From: Ephemerocybe angulata
Taxonomy: Eukaryota > Basidiomycota > Agaricomycetes > Agaricales > Psathyrellaceae
Length of the DNA: 64,000 nucleotides
Direction of reading: 5' to 3'
Assembly (NCBI GenBank): GCA_013368325.1
Contig: JAACJK010000001.1
Coordinates: 2,604,001 to 2,668,000 of the forward strand
This document shows positions 33,028 to 43,709 of this stretch, piece after piece (the first letter of the stretch is position 1; each line of letters begins with the position of its first letter). The notes beneath the pieces are model-generated. The model made no database searches and was not told the origin of the DNA. It worked only from the letters and a program-made list of their open reading frames with translations. The translations under genes and the position numbers were made by a program.

Positions 33028-33778
33028 CTTGATATTTAAACACGGGGATATTTATCAGACGCGCCGGTCGAGAGTGGTTACTGGTCAGAAGATGCTTGCG
33101 GAGCATGGCAGTACCTGCACGTCGCGTTCCATCCGGGGTCGGGGGCGTGCTCGGCCCATGCGGCTGGGCGGAATATCAAACTGTGGGAATTCTATCACGG
33201 GCATTGCCGAGCGCCCTACAAGAGGCCAAAAAAATTCCCCACACCTCTTCTTCCAGTTGTACCCGCTACAGCACTCCCGTGTCTACGCAGGGCGTCTTGC
33301 CTTGCTGTGAGGCATGGAGCTAGTGCATCGGTTTTCCGAGACTGTAGTGGGAGACCCAAAGCCTCCTTAATCGCTCCGATCGCGCTCAATCCACGTAGAT
33401 GAGGAGTTTCATGATGACGGCGACATCTTCCTTCCGTTTCGTTTGTATCTCGTTGCGATGTAGACTCGCTCAACTTTGCCAAATACTAGTGCATGTTTGG
33501 TGACCTATATCTATATCCCATTCAGGAACTTGAGTCGCAGAACCTCCTGGATGAACCGGTGAAAATAGTATGATGAAAAAGATATCCAGTACAACGGGGA
33601 CAAGGCAGGTGACGAGGTATGTATACTCTCATCACCGCAGGTTCGAGCGTCGTGCAGTATTGTCCAACCGAGGAGGAACTGCTTCGCGAACTGGAGATAA
33701 AGTCGAAGGAATGTCCAAGCCATCGCCTGTTCCGAATAAATCTAGCTGTACAGTCGTTCAGTGCGCTGTTCACGTAGT
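33028..33778. other. Intergenic region, amylase 5' to coiled-coil gene 3'
   Basis: About 750 bp. It includes the amylase promoter on the minus strand and the 3' region of the next minus-strand gene. No gene or RNA recognised. Confidence 0.4.
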
Positions 33779-35591
33779 TCACAAACCACGCACATTTTGA
33801 AAATCGAATGGGTTCCTATTCTTGGGGAATATGTTGTTCTTGTTGATCTTTCGTTTCTTCTTCACGGCTGCAGGTTCTTGGGACTCGTCGCCATCGTCCA
33901 AGGCCAGCACCGGAACAGGCGCCTTCTTCGATTTCGACGGTGGCTTGGCCTTCTTCTTTGGCTCCTCCTCTGCGGCCTCGTCCTCTGGGTCAGTTTCTGC
34001 AGTTTCTTTCCGCTTTCTCTTAGCCTTGGGAGCGGCACCATTCGTTGCGGTAGCTTTAGCTTTGCCCTTCTTGACCTCCGACACTTCATCGCTGTGGTCG
34101 ACATCCGTGACAAAATCTTCAGCTGCAATTTCCTCGATTTCACCGTCGTCCTCGGTTGGTTCAGGCGCCTTCTTTTTCGCCCCAGCTTTGCGACCCTTTG
34201 CTGGCTTTGAAGGGCCTGGTTCATCTTCAACTTCTGACACCGTGGCCTGAGCTTTACCTCGGCCTTTCTGTTTCGACGTGGGTTTGGCGGTAGCAGGGGC
34301 TTTCTGTTTTCGAGGCTGTGGCGCCTCGTCAGTTTCCCCTACGTCTTCCACAATGGAGGCCCTGGGTCTACCCCTCTGTGCAACCAGTTTAATCCACAGT
34401 CAAGCATAATGTTTCGAGACTCTTACTGTCGGCGAGGTAGGACGAACTCGTGCCCGTTCAGTCTCAAGTTCTTCCTTGAGTTTGTCGATTTGTTTCTGGA
34501 GTTTGTTGACCTGCTTGTGAGAGTCCTTCAAGTCCTTCTCAGATTCAGTCGCAGTGTCCTGTCATGTACGAGAATCTATCAGTCCTCAGCTCGGGCAAAG
34601 CAAGCGACTACACACCTTCCATTGAGCGATAGCGTCCTTCCACTTCTGCACCTTCTGGCGCTCTTTCTCAACGGCAGCTTCCAGACGCTCCACGTCTGCT
34701 TTGTGCTGCGTTTCCAGCTTGCCCAGTTCCACGCTCAAGGCAACTCGTTTCTTCCTCTCCGTATCAACCTCGTCCCCTTCCCTCTTCTCTAGATTTTGCC
34801 AATCGTCGATCTGTCTCTGAAGCTGGACATTCGTTCTCTTCAACTCATCGTTCGTGCGCTCGAGATCGCTGTTCTTGGTGTGGGCTCCATCCAATTGGAG
34901 TTTCAACCGCTCGAGCTTGGTGTTAATGGTTGAGTTGCTCGCAGAATTCGTCGCGAGTTCCTCGGAGAGCTTGTCAAGTTTACTCTGAAGTATTTTCAGG
35001 GTTTATGAGAGGAAGTTAATGGCGAGAACTCACCTGAGCGGAATCCCTCGCCTTGCGAACCTGTTTCAGCTCACTCTGGGTCTCCTTGAGCCTCGTGATA
35101 AGCTCCTCGTGCTCGCCTCGCAGCTCGTCCACTTCTTCCTGATGGATAAACTCCAACTCCTGCTTCTCTTCCTCGAGCAGGTATATCTGCTGTTCAAACT
35201 CTTCGTCCCTCATCTGGAATAGTTTCAGCTTATAGTCCCGCTTCATCCTTTCCACCTTCTCCTCCCTAGTGATCTTCATTTCCTGCGTCACCTTCGACCT
35301 CTCCCCTTCCAATTCCATGACAAGAGTTTTGTGCTGAATCCGACATATGTCGAGGAGGTGTTGAGAGTTCGCCTTCCATTCCTCGTCAGCCTTCCCATGT
35401 TCTTCCTTGAGCCTTAACAGCTCCTCCTTGTGTCGTTCACGTTCCTGCTTGACTTCTTCAAGCAGTTTCTTGTGGGTGACATCCAGCGTCTTGTTGCGCT
35501 GTACAAGGTCCTCGATTTGGTTCTGGTTCGCCGCCGCTAAGGAGGGGACTGGCGAGTAAAGAGGCGCGTTTAAGCGCCGTGGTTGAGCCAT
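33779..35591 (-). CDS. Coiled-coil protein with basic, AT-hook-like C-terminus
   Basis: A multi-exon gene from the ATG at 35591 (MAQPRRLNAPLYSP). After a 25-residue lead, about 330 residues are nearly continuous heptad-like coiled coil (for example QIEDLVQRNKTLDVTHKKLL and LERLKLQLDGAHTKNSDLER), carried across introns near 35030, 34985, 34610 and 34430. The C-terminal 190 residues are low-complexity, with alternating acidic and Lys-rich blocks. RGRPRAS resembles an AT-hook core and KAKRKRKE and KKKRKINK may be nuclear signals. It ends NPFDFQNVRGL. I do not recognise the family. A chromatin, kinetochore or nuclear scaffold role would fit but is inference. Confidence 0.7.
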
Positions 35592-35892
35592 TGTCGCTCA
35601 ATGCTTATTAAGAGTGTGATATCGGCAGGAATGATGGATTAACCAAGCTTGAGAGTGGCATTAGCACCGTGGTTTGCAGGAAGATTCTGCCTTGAAACAT
35701 ACAGTATAGATATTTCCGGTGAATAACGTTGCATAGATGGTGGTACGAGGAGAAGGAGCTCTTCATCAACGCGAGCTCAATGTGGGAACAACACGTGCTC
35801 GCGCGAGTCGCTCACGTTCTGCCTTGGCTTTGTCCTTCAGCTTACTCCGCCATCCCAGACGACCTCTATACCCCATTTCCCGAGACGATACG
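35592..35892. promoter_or_regulatory. Divergent promoter region
   Basis: A 301 bp interval between the coiled-coil gene (-) and the Gly/Met-rich protein gene (+). The short spacing makes a shared bidirectional promoter likely. No clear TATA box. Confidence 0.4.
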
Positions 35893-36879
35893 ATGGCTAT
35901 TACGAAGGCGCCTCGAGGCATTAAGGTTACAGTGCCCAGACATAATGCACAAGTCATCGGTGCAAAGCTAGACTCCGAGATCAAGAAGCAAGCAAAGGAT
36001 AATGGCATTCGAGTAGATATCGCTCAACCGAGCCACGAGCTTTCGCAGGCAATTGTACGTGTAATATACTAGGAAAAGTATGAGGTCACTCATTTCTTGC
36101 AGGAAAGTGCGTCTGAATGGAACTCATTGCTTATGACTGCCCGAGCGGAACGAGGGCCACAGTGGGATATTGGAACTCAACAGTATGTGTGGGGTCACGG
36201 TCACTGGAATAGTGTCGCTCACGTCGTCTCAAGATTCCTGGTCGAGGAACACTCAGAGCTCTACTATGACTCTACCCCGTTGTTCGATATTGTGAACAAA
36301 CTCACCGAGGAGGAGGGAGGAGGGAGCTCACGAGAGCAACCAGCACACCACCACCAACTCCAGCAGCGTCCTCATCATCCTCAACAAGCCCACCCACCCT
36401 CACACCACATGTCGCAGTTCCCGATGGGTAGTCCTCGACACCAATCGCCAATGCGCGGAGGCGACCGAGATTTCCACCCAGGTATGGGCGGCCAGCATGT
36501 AGACTCGCCTCTTCGCCAAGGTCATGGAGCCCCGTCTATGCAAGGGAACTTCCCATACCCCGCATCGACACCTATGAGGGGTCCACCTGGGCAAGGTGTT
36601 TTCCCTGGTGGTACGCCGGGTGGTGGTGGTGGAGGTCCTCCGTTCAATCCTATGCAGCAACAGCAATTCTTTGGCGGCAATTCAGCACCGTCGCCCATGC
36701 GGATGGGCTCAATGGGCGGCTTGACTATGGAGGATCAAGGAATGGGTCATCCGGGTATGGGCGCGATGGGGGGCATGGGCATGGGAGGCGGTATGCAAGG
36801 AATTCCAGGAGGACCACCAAATATGAATCGGAGAATGACAAGAGGGATGACAGAAGAAGGGTTCCCAATGCACCAATGA
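35893..36879 (+). CDS. Hypothetical protein with Gln/His/Pro- and Gly/Met-rich C-terminus
   Basis: Exons 35893-36054 and 36103-36879 give 312 residues from MAITKAPRGIKVTVPRH. The first 130 residues appear folded, with WNSLLMTARAERGPQWD and WGHGHWNSVAHVVSRFLVEE. The rest is disordered: His/Gln tracts, then Pro/Gly, then GMGAMGGMGMGGGMQG. I do not recognise the domain. The low-complexity tail recalls RNA-binding or transcription-associated proteins. The start is set by the ATG at 35893; the frame stays open upstream of it. It may share its promoter with the coiled-coil gene. Confidence 0.65.
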
Positions 36880-37557
36880 TCCCCGCGTTTCCCAGTGCGT
36901 CACGTTCCCACCAAACCGATACCAGATCTCTAACCTACTTCTCGAAACACAGTTGGCCTAGCTCTCATTTTTGGAAGCTTCGTTCTGTCTATGTTTCTCA
37001 ACCGACATTTGCTTCCTACCGAATTTCCTTCAGGACAATGTGCACAACACCCCGGTTCACCGCCCACCTTGCACCCTCTCTTATCTCACCAGCTCCAGAC
37101 TGTATCTCACCATCCCCAAACTGTGATAACCTGGCATCGCCCCTGATTCAAGAGGATAACCGCGCAGTGTCGGCCACTCGATTGGCTTCGTAGGGCTATG
37201 CAAAGTTTTGTGATGAGATACCAAATCGGTAGCTTAGTTTGTTCTCACTTTACCTCCTACTGTATATCGAAGGCTTACAGATTACACGTCGTGGTATTCC
37301 AGTGGGCCATAGATTTCTCTCGGGAGCCACCTTGGGGAATGAAGGCTTCGAATGACTTGTCTGTATCACCCAGATCGTATTATAACAGTGCCACGAGAAC
37401 TTTTCTCGTTAGATCGCCGCCCCCGAATACACATCGCCTGACGCACGGCCTTAACGGCTTCGGTAAGTACTCTTTCCGTACAGGAAGGATCATCCCAGAC
37501 AAGATTCGAGTATAACTAGTGCATCGAAGCGGAATTCCCTCTCTGGTCGTGCCCATC
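36880..37557. other. Intergenic region
   Basis: About 680 bp between the Gly/Met-rich protein gene and the NACHT gene. No gene, RNA or repeat recognised. Confidence 0.4.
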
Positions 37558-39606
37558 ATGTCCACCCACGGTTCGTCCTACTTCCAAAATGCTCACCACT
37601 TCAATATCGAGAATGTCACGATCACCGAGACTCGTTCAAGGCCAATGAAGCGGCTATCAAGAACGCCCCTGGAATGTGGGTCCCAGGCTTCATTGTCTGA
37701 AGCTGTCTACTAGTCCTGACTCATTGGCGCCCGTCTACCAGTTTTGCTCGATAACATGGCGGACGGGGCAGTGCACAACTCTGCCGAACGTAGCGATGCG
37801 CCAAAGTGCCACGCAGAAACACGGGTGGCGGTACAAGAGGAGATTCTGAGCTGGGTATGTCATGGAGACAGAGATGCACGCCCAACGAAGGTTATGTGGG
37901 TTACTGGCCCAGCGGGAACTGGCAAAACGGCGATCGCAGGCTCAGTGGCCGAGGCTTGCGAGAAGCAAGGCCTGCTCGCCGCAAGTTTCTTCTTCTCTGC
38001 GTCCTCGAAGTCGGCAAATAGACGCTCGAAGAGATGTTTGGTGGCCACCCTCGCGTACCAACTCATCCAGCACCCCAGTCTTCAAGGAGTTGGGAAGCGC
38101 GTTCTTTCCGCTATCATGCATGACCCCGCCATCTTCAAGAGACGCCTCGAAGACCAGCTCGAGGGCCTGATCTTGGGCCCTCTACGCGATGTTCAGCTTG
38201 AAGGCCACTACGACCCGTTTACTTGGCCCAAGGCCATTGTGATCGACGGGCTCGACGAGTGCGAGGTGGAAGAGTACCTGGATCGGACGCCTTCCGATGT
38301 CCAACGTTCCAAGGAGGACGACCATTCCGAGATTCTTTCCTTACTCCTCCAGGCCGCCCAAGACCCCAGCTTCCCTTTCCGAATCGTCCTTGCGAGCCGC
38401 CCTGAACCTGTTATCAGGACATTTTTCTTCGAATCCCCCGCGAAAGTCATCACGGTCGAACTGGTTCTCGACCAGAAGTACAACCCAGACGCAGATATCA
38501 CGCTTTTCCTTCGATCTAAGTTTGCGGAGCTGCGGCGTCGCTACGATATTTGGGACTGGCCGAAGGAGGATGTGATTAAGATACTCGTCGAGAGAGCATC
38601 AGGGCAGTTTATCTACGCGGCCACGATTGTGCGGTTTATTGAAGGGCGGTCGACGAAGAATCGTCGGCGGGCGAGCATCCTCCCACAGATTCAGCTGGAC
38701 TGTGTATTGCACTCACGGCCCTCGAACGATGGAGCACACCCCCTGGCGCCGTTGGATGCATTGTACACATGCATCTTGCAGACCAGCTCCGACCCTATCC
38801 TCGCAGTAAAATGGATTAGGCTCATCGATTCCATGCTTCGAGGACACCCCGCGGTATTTGTAAAGCAGTTCCTCGAGTCAACGCCTGGAGAAGCAGAGTG
38901 TCTTTTGGGCACCCTCTCGTCGCTGGTCTTCAGCCCGCCCTCTGATGGGGACTCTGACTTTCTGCCTTACCATTTCTACCACAAGTCTTTGGTGGACTTC
39001 CTCGACGATCCGAAACGGTGCGGGGAACTATATGTCTCCCCTGACGCGAGGGAGGAATTCTATCGGGTCCAGTATTTCAGAGTCTTGAAGGGTGTGTTCA
39101 TCTCTCGTTATTCTCCCCTCGGCAGAAACGATGCTGATGTTGAGCCTGCAGATAAAAAGACGCGAACCCCTTTGTCGGAGACGGAGATGAAAGTCTTCCT
39201 CGAACGCTTCTTCAACTGGCTGGACGTTCCGACTGCGTTGACTGAGGCCGAGTTTGCGTCATCTGAAAACGATCTCCTTGCATGCGATGTGGCGTGGTGT
39301 GTCCAGACATCCTACGAAGCCGCACGTGTAAAAGAAAAGAGAAGATTCACCGCCCTCTTCTTCAACAACGTCCACGTATTCGTAAGTTCATGTTTAGCGC
39401 CCACATAGCGCCCGCTTTGCTGATGTTTTCGCGTTTAGTGTCACTGGTATAAATGTAACCCTGTGTGCAAACACTGGAGAAAAAACATCTTGAAGGCGTG
39501 TAAAGAGCAGGCTAGAGCAGGGATGGAGGTTACCGAAGGTACCACAGCCTGCTGTTTCGATCCCCAATTAGCTGCACCGTCGCAATCTAGAAAGTCTACT
39601 ACATAG
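37558..39606 (+). CDS. NACHT-domain NTPase (fungal NLR-like)
   Basis: Exons 37558-37675, 37742-39381 and 39439-39606 give 641 residues. The N-terminus FQNAHHFNIENVTITE is the short motif found at the start of many basidiomycete NACHT proteins. CHAETRVAVQEEILSWV leads into the NTPase: VMWVTGPAGTGKTAIAGSVA (Walker A), AIVIDGLDECE (Walker B), RIVLASRPEP (sensor 1). The end HWYKCNPVCKHWRKN is also common in this group. There are no WD40, ankyrin or TPR repeats, so it belongs to the short class without a visible sensor. STAND NTPases in fungi are linked to non-self recognition and regulated cell death; this member's role is unknown. The first and last exons are supported by matching phase. Confidence 0.85.
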
Positions 39607-39618
39607 CCAAGCGGATAT

Positions 39619-40377
39619 TTAAACTCGCGCAATCAACTGTTCCACCTTTTCTCTAGCACCTCCTTCCCAGTCATCCCAGCAGAGACTCAGCAGTGTGCTG
39701 TCCCGGCCCTGTCCTTCCCCCCTCTTCCCATCAACAGGAGGCTTTCCACCGTCTTTGCCATTTGGCAACACCCATGTCCAGCGAGCAACTCCTTCGATCT
39801 TGAATCCCATTCTCTCCGCCGCTCGAACGCTTGCTGCGTTGTTAGGATTCGCAGTCCACGCGACTTTCCGCAGTCCGAGGCCGGCCTCCTCGGGGAGGTT
39901 CAAAGCGTACTTGAGCATTAAGCCGATCGCGTTCGAGGAGACGAACGTCCTTTGCGCTCGGGGAAGCACGATAACAGGGCCAATCTCGATGCTTCGGTTG
40001 TGAGGTGCAGAGTTCAGGTATCCTATCATCCCTGCGATGGATTCATCGAGATCGGCGCCGTCGTTCCCTTTGGTTCTGTCGATCATGACGAAGAGGAGCG
40101 CCTTGGGATCCGAGATGATGTAGTGCTGGGTCCATGTGAGGAAGGCAGAGTAGTCTGGCCAGGTTATGGGGAGGTATTTCTCGATGGCTTCTGCGTCTTT
40201 CGAGTATTCTTTGAAGAAGCTTTTGGAATGAAGCGAGGGGTTGTAAGGCTCGAGCCGGAGGCGGGGGGTTTCGAGACGTTCAGGGACAGGGGCGTTGAAG
40301 AAGACGTCAAACGGGCCTGGGTCGGGCTCTGTGAGCACTCGAGGCGTTGAAGGCTTGTAGGTGTTGATGATGCTCAT
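39619..40377 (-). CDS. GNAT-family acetyltransferase, RimJ/RimL-like
   Basis: A single-exon protein of 252 residues from the ATG at 40377 (MSIINTYKPSTPRVL). The frame continues upstream to an ATG at 40545, but that 56-residue extension is Pro/Arg-rich and looks like leader DNA. The fold is seen as ETPRLRLEPYNPS (strand 1), SIAGMIGYLNSAPHNRSIEIG (strands 2-4), a helix in SNAIGLMLKYALN, and VAWTANPNNAASVRAAERMGFKIEGVARW, the acetyl-CoA-binding end. Family members acetylate protein N-termini or small amines. Its stop lies only 12 bp from the end of the NACHT gene, tail to tail. Confidence 0.8.
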   Translation of the reverse strand: MSIINTYKPSTPRVLTEPDPGPFDVFFNAPVPERLETPRLRLEPYNPSLHSKSFFKEYSKDAEAIEKYLPITWPDYSAFLTWTQHYIISDPKALLFVMIDRTKGNDGADLDESIAGMIGYLNSAPHNRSIEIGPVIVLPRAQRTFVSSNAIGLMLKYALNLPEEAGLGLRKVAWTANPNNAASVRAAERMGFKIEGVARWTWVLPNGKDGGKPPVDGKRGEGQGRDSTLLSLCWDDWEGGAREKVEQLIARV

Positions 40378-40545
40378 GGTGTAGGTTCGGAAAATGGGCG
40401 TCGGAGCAGTTGCTGTGACTTTAAATGTGATCTCGTGGTGCCGGGACCCTCCCCCCGAACCCTGTACCCTCGGGCTGCTCGGCCTGCGGCCCCTTGGACT
40501 CAGAGGTATAGTTATCGGCAGCTGATTTAACGTCCATGTGGACAA

Positions 40546-41003
40546 GCACTGGTAGCAGTGAATCTCTTTTTTTTCAATTGAATGCCTGTGTTCTGGCTGA
40601 AGAATCAGCTTCTGGCAGGTTCAAATTATTCTCGCAGTGAAGGCGCACTCGCAAGTCGCCAGTAAATTGGGCACGCGTTGTGTACATTTGTTTGGTTTAC
40701 TTTTTCAGCGTGCACGCCAGGATTTTGTTTCTTCTTTCCCTCTAACAAGGCCATCCAGTCCACCATTTGACTAGTTGAAGGTCACTTTCTCTATCTCTCG
40801 TCGTCGTTGCAAGATAGAAAGTGAGTCAGTCAGACGGATTTAAGGTGTTAGATAAACTGATCACTGGCACAGCATTCGCCAACCTCTCTCCGACCTCTAC
40901 CACGACCTCCATGAACCGTTAATACGCTAGAAAAGGTTTATAAAGCTCAACTATCGAAGATCATCATAGCCTAATCTCTCTATCCAGACTTCTCAGTCAT
41001 AGA
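40546..41003. promoter_or_regulatory. Divergent promoter region, GNAT and putative regulator genes
   Basis: The two genes are divergent, with about 460-630 bp between starts depending on the GNAT start. No gene recognised. A possible TATAAAG lies near 40940-40946 on the + strand, about 60 bp before the next ATG. Confidence 0.4.
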
Positions 41004-43533
41004 ATGCCCTCGAGTCCCAATCGCCATGAAGCTTTAGCCGAAGATGAAGACGATTCACTTTTTGGATCGCCGCCTCCTTCTCCAGGTAGGTCACCGTCGC
41101 CGGCACTCGCGCTACCAGGAAACACCTCGAATGCAAGTGGAAACATCGTGTCGTCTTTGACAAAAAACGTGGGGACCATTGCACTTCCTGGTTCCCAAGC
41201 GAATTCTGAATACCTCAATCCAGTAGCCTCGTCGCTGAGCCTTCCATCGTCTTCCACACAACCGCCTTTACCTTCTTCAAGGTTTCCTGGAGATTCACAT
41301 GCTGCTTCTACCACGCCCTCGACCTGTGCCGTCCCCCAACCTGCTCCGCCAAAGCCTCCCAGAGTGAGGAAGCGGAAGAAGAAATCGACGGAGGAGGTTT
41401 CTCGCCCGGAATTCCAAATCGCGCTGCCTGATCCTGCAGCCCCGCCCCCTAGCAACTTCCTCCGGAGCCAAACTGCTCTTTTGGGTGCCGCTGGCCTCGT
41501 CGCAGGCATAAACCCTGCCTATCTTGACCATCGCCCACGCGGGACGACACCTTCCAACCCGATCGTCATTGAAGAAGCGGCCGCACACAAACCGCCACCC
41601 CCTCGACCGAAAAAGACCACTCCGACCATACCATCCATTTCCACCACCCCTGCAGCGCGCAATGTCGCTATTGTGGAACCTGTTGGCGAATGCCTGGACA
41701 AGCCTGGGCTTTCAATGCCGTCGAAGCAAGAAATTCTTGCTTATTTGGTGAAGGAGAAAGATGTTTTCCCTATCATTCAATGCCTCATCAAGATCACCGC
41801 TCCGGGAGCCACTCACCCTCCAACTCGGAAACGCTCTTCTTCGTGGGGTAAGGAGGAACTCGCGAAGCGTGGTCCCCGCACGGAAATTGTGGGGACTCAT
41901 GCAACCGGGTTTCCAATGAAGAAGCGCAAATTAAACCGGGTCCCTGCAGGAGCCGCGGATTGGGACATCCCCTTCCCTTTTGCTCGGGGCGAAGGCCCTG
42001 AGGAGTATGACGAAACTTGGAGAAGCGAGCGCGAAAAGCAGCTCATTACCCAGTTGATCAACCTGATCAAAAATGCGACGAAGAAAGCGGCCATGCACAA
42101 TTACCTCAAACGCAAGTCTCACCGGGACAGCAAATCCAAGGGGAAGGCCAAGGAGGAGCATGCTGTAGTTCGCCACCCGACCTGCGACGATGGGCCTCGT
42201 GTCAACAAATACTACAAGGCGATCACCGCAACTTATGGTTTGCCACCGTCGAATGCCTCCTCGAGACAATCGACTCCCTCTCAGGACCGCGACTCTTCAC
42301 GCAACCAATCTCGCTCGGTCACACCCTCGACAGTATCTGGCCCTAGTTCCTCTTCAGCAGCAACCACTCCTGCCCCTGAACAAGCCCAAGGTTCCAGCTC
42401 GCTGGACCAGTTGCTTGCATCTCTCTTTTCGATGACAGCACCTCGGCAAGATTCTGCCCAGCCCTTGCAACCCGCAAGTACCTCAAAGGGAGGAGAACCA
42501 GTTGATCAGCTGTCGAGCATCGGGGTGGACCAGAACTGGTTGGATGATTGGATGAACTCGCTTTCGACTCCGGGCGGTATGGGCATCGATGGGGCCATCA
42601 ATCAACCTGCCGCTGGATCTTCGACCGGGGCGTCGACTCCTTCATTGGATTTCGATTTCTCCTCCTTGGACTTCGAAAGTCTTGGTGCACCGAGTACATC
42701 CGCGAACACGCCTTCATTCCATCCAACTCAAATCCAATCTTCTACCGACCCTCTATGCGCACCCACTGTCGACTTTCCTATCGACCCAGACTTGTTGGCG
42801 TTATCTGGACCGAATTTCGATGCCAGCCTCCCAGTACCGCCTATACCTACCACCTTGCCTTCCGACCCCTCAAGCTCTGCAACAAACCCAGCCAGCACCG
42901 AAGACTGGGACATGTCGATGATGGGCATATTCGCTCCAGAGTTCGCTGGCGATATGTTTTCAAGTAATGATGGGCAATTTCCTTCCCTGGACCATGGCCA
43001 AGGTACGTCGGAGACGTCTTCACGCGATTTTGGCAGCTTTCCTGATTATATGCAAAGGTGGTGATTCTCTGTGGGACGAATTCCTGGGCCAAGATTTGAC
43101 CTCGAAAGCAATGGATGTTGACCCGGTTCCTCAAGAGGCCTCTAGCACGGAGGTCCAACCCACAGTACCTTCCTCCGAAACACAGCCGGACGCGCTACCG
43201 TCGGCTGACGCCTCGGCTCCAGAAACCCCGGCTGACGATCCTCCTGCCCCCCCTCCTTCCGTCGATCTGGAAGTCTCGAAGGTTCCCTCAAATTCGGGTA
43301 CGGAGAACATTAGGGCGGCTCCTTCGAAGACTACACTTTCCGAGCAGAAGGAAGACTTGATTCGACGTGTCAGGGAGAGAAAGGCGATGTTGGAGGCTGA
43401 GCTGAAAAAGGTCAAGTTGCAGCTCTGGGAGGCGACGGTTGAGCAGGGCGCTTTGCACCATGTGGTCGGGCAGTTGCAGGAAAAGGAGAAGAATGGGGTC
43501 TTGATGCCTATCGATAATAATTCACTGTCATAA
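41004..43533 (+). CDS. Hypothetical nuclear protein, possible transcription regulator
   Basis: Exons 41004-43002 and 43058-43533 give 824 residues. The start and first 200 residues are Ser/Pro-rich, with a basic patch KPPRVRKRKKKS. A folded core around residues 240-410 contains KQEILAYLVKEKDVFPIIQC and REKQLITQLINLIKNATKKA, with basic stretches. After that, acidic-hydrophobic blocks recur (NWLDDWMNSL, LDFDFSSLDFESLG, DFPIDPDLLALSG, DWDMSMMGIFAPEF), the look of activation domains. The C-terminal 60 residues form a coiled coil (LIRRVRERKAMLEAELKKVK). I do not recognise a named family; a transcription cofactor role is inference from composition. Confidence 0.7.
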
Positions 43534-43709
43534 TAGCTCGTAATGCATTAATGTAGGCGTTGTTGGCCTCCTCTTTACGTCGCGTAAATGTGAGGCGCGC
43601 AGGGTTTTGTCCGATCACGTGTGCAGTAACGCGACGCGTTCAACTTGCCGCCGGTAAACAAGGCCAAATCAAACCTGGTTCGCTCCCGCCAACTCGACGT
43701 TCATGCATC

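Noticed and set aside
32830..33310. Two + strand open frames near 32.8-33.3 kb
   Set aside because: They lie antisense to the first exons of the alpha-amylase, whose minus-strand exons have consistent splice sites and family motifs.
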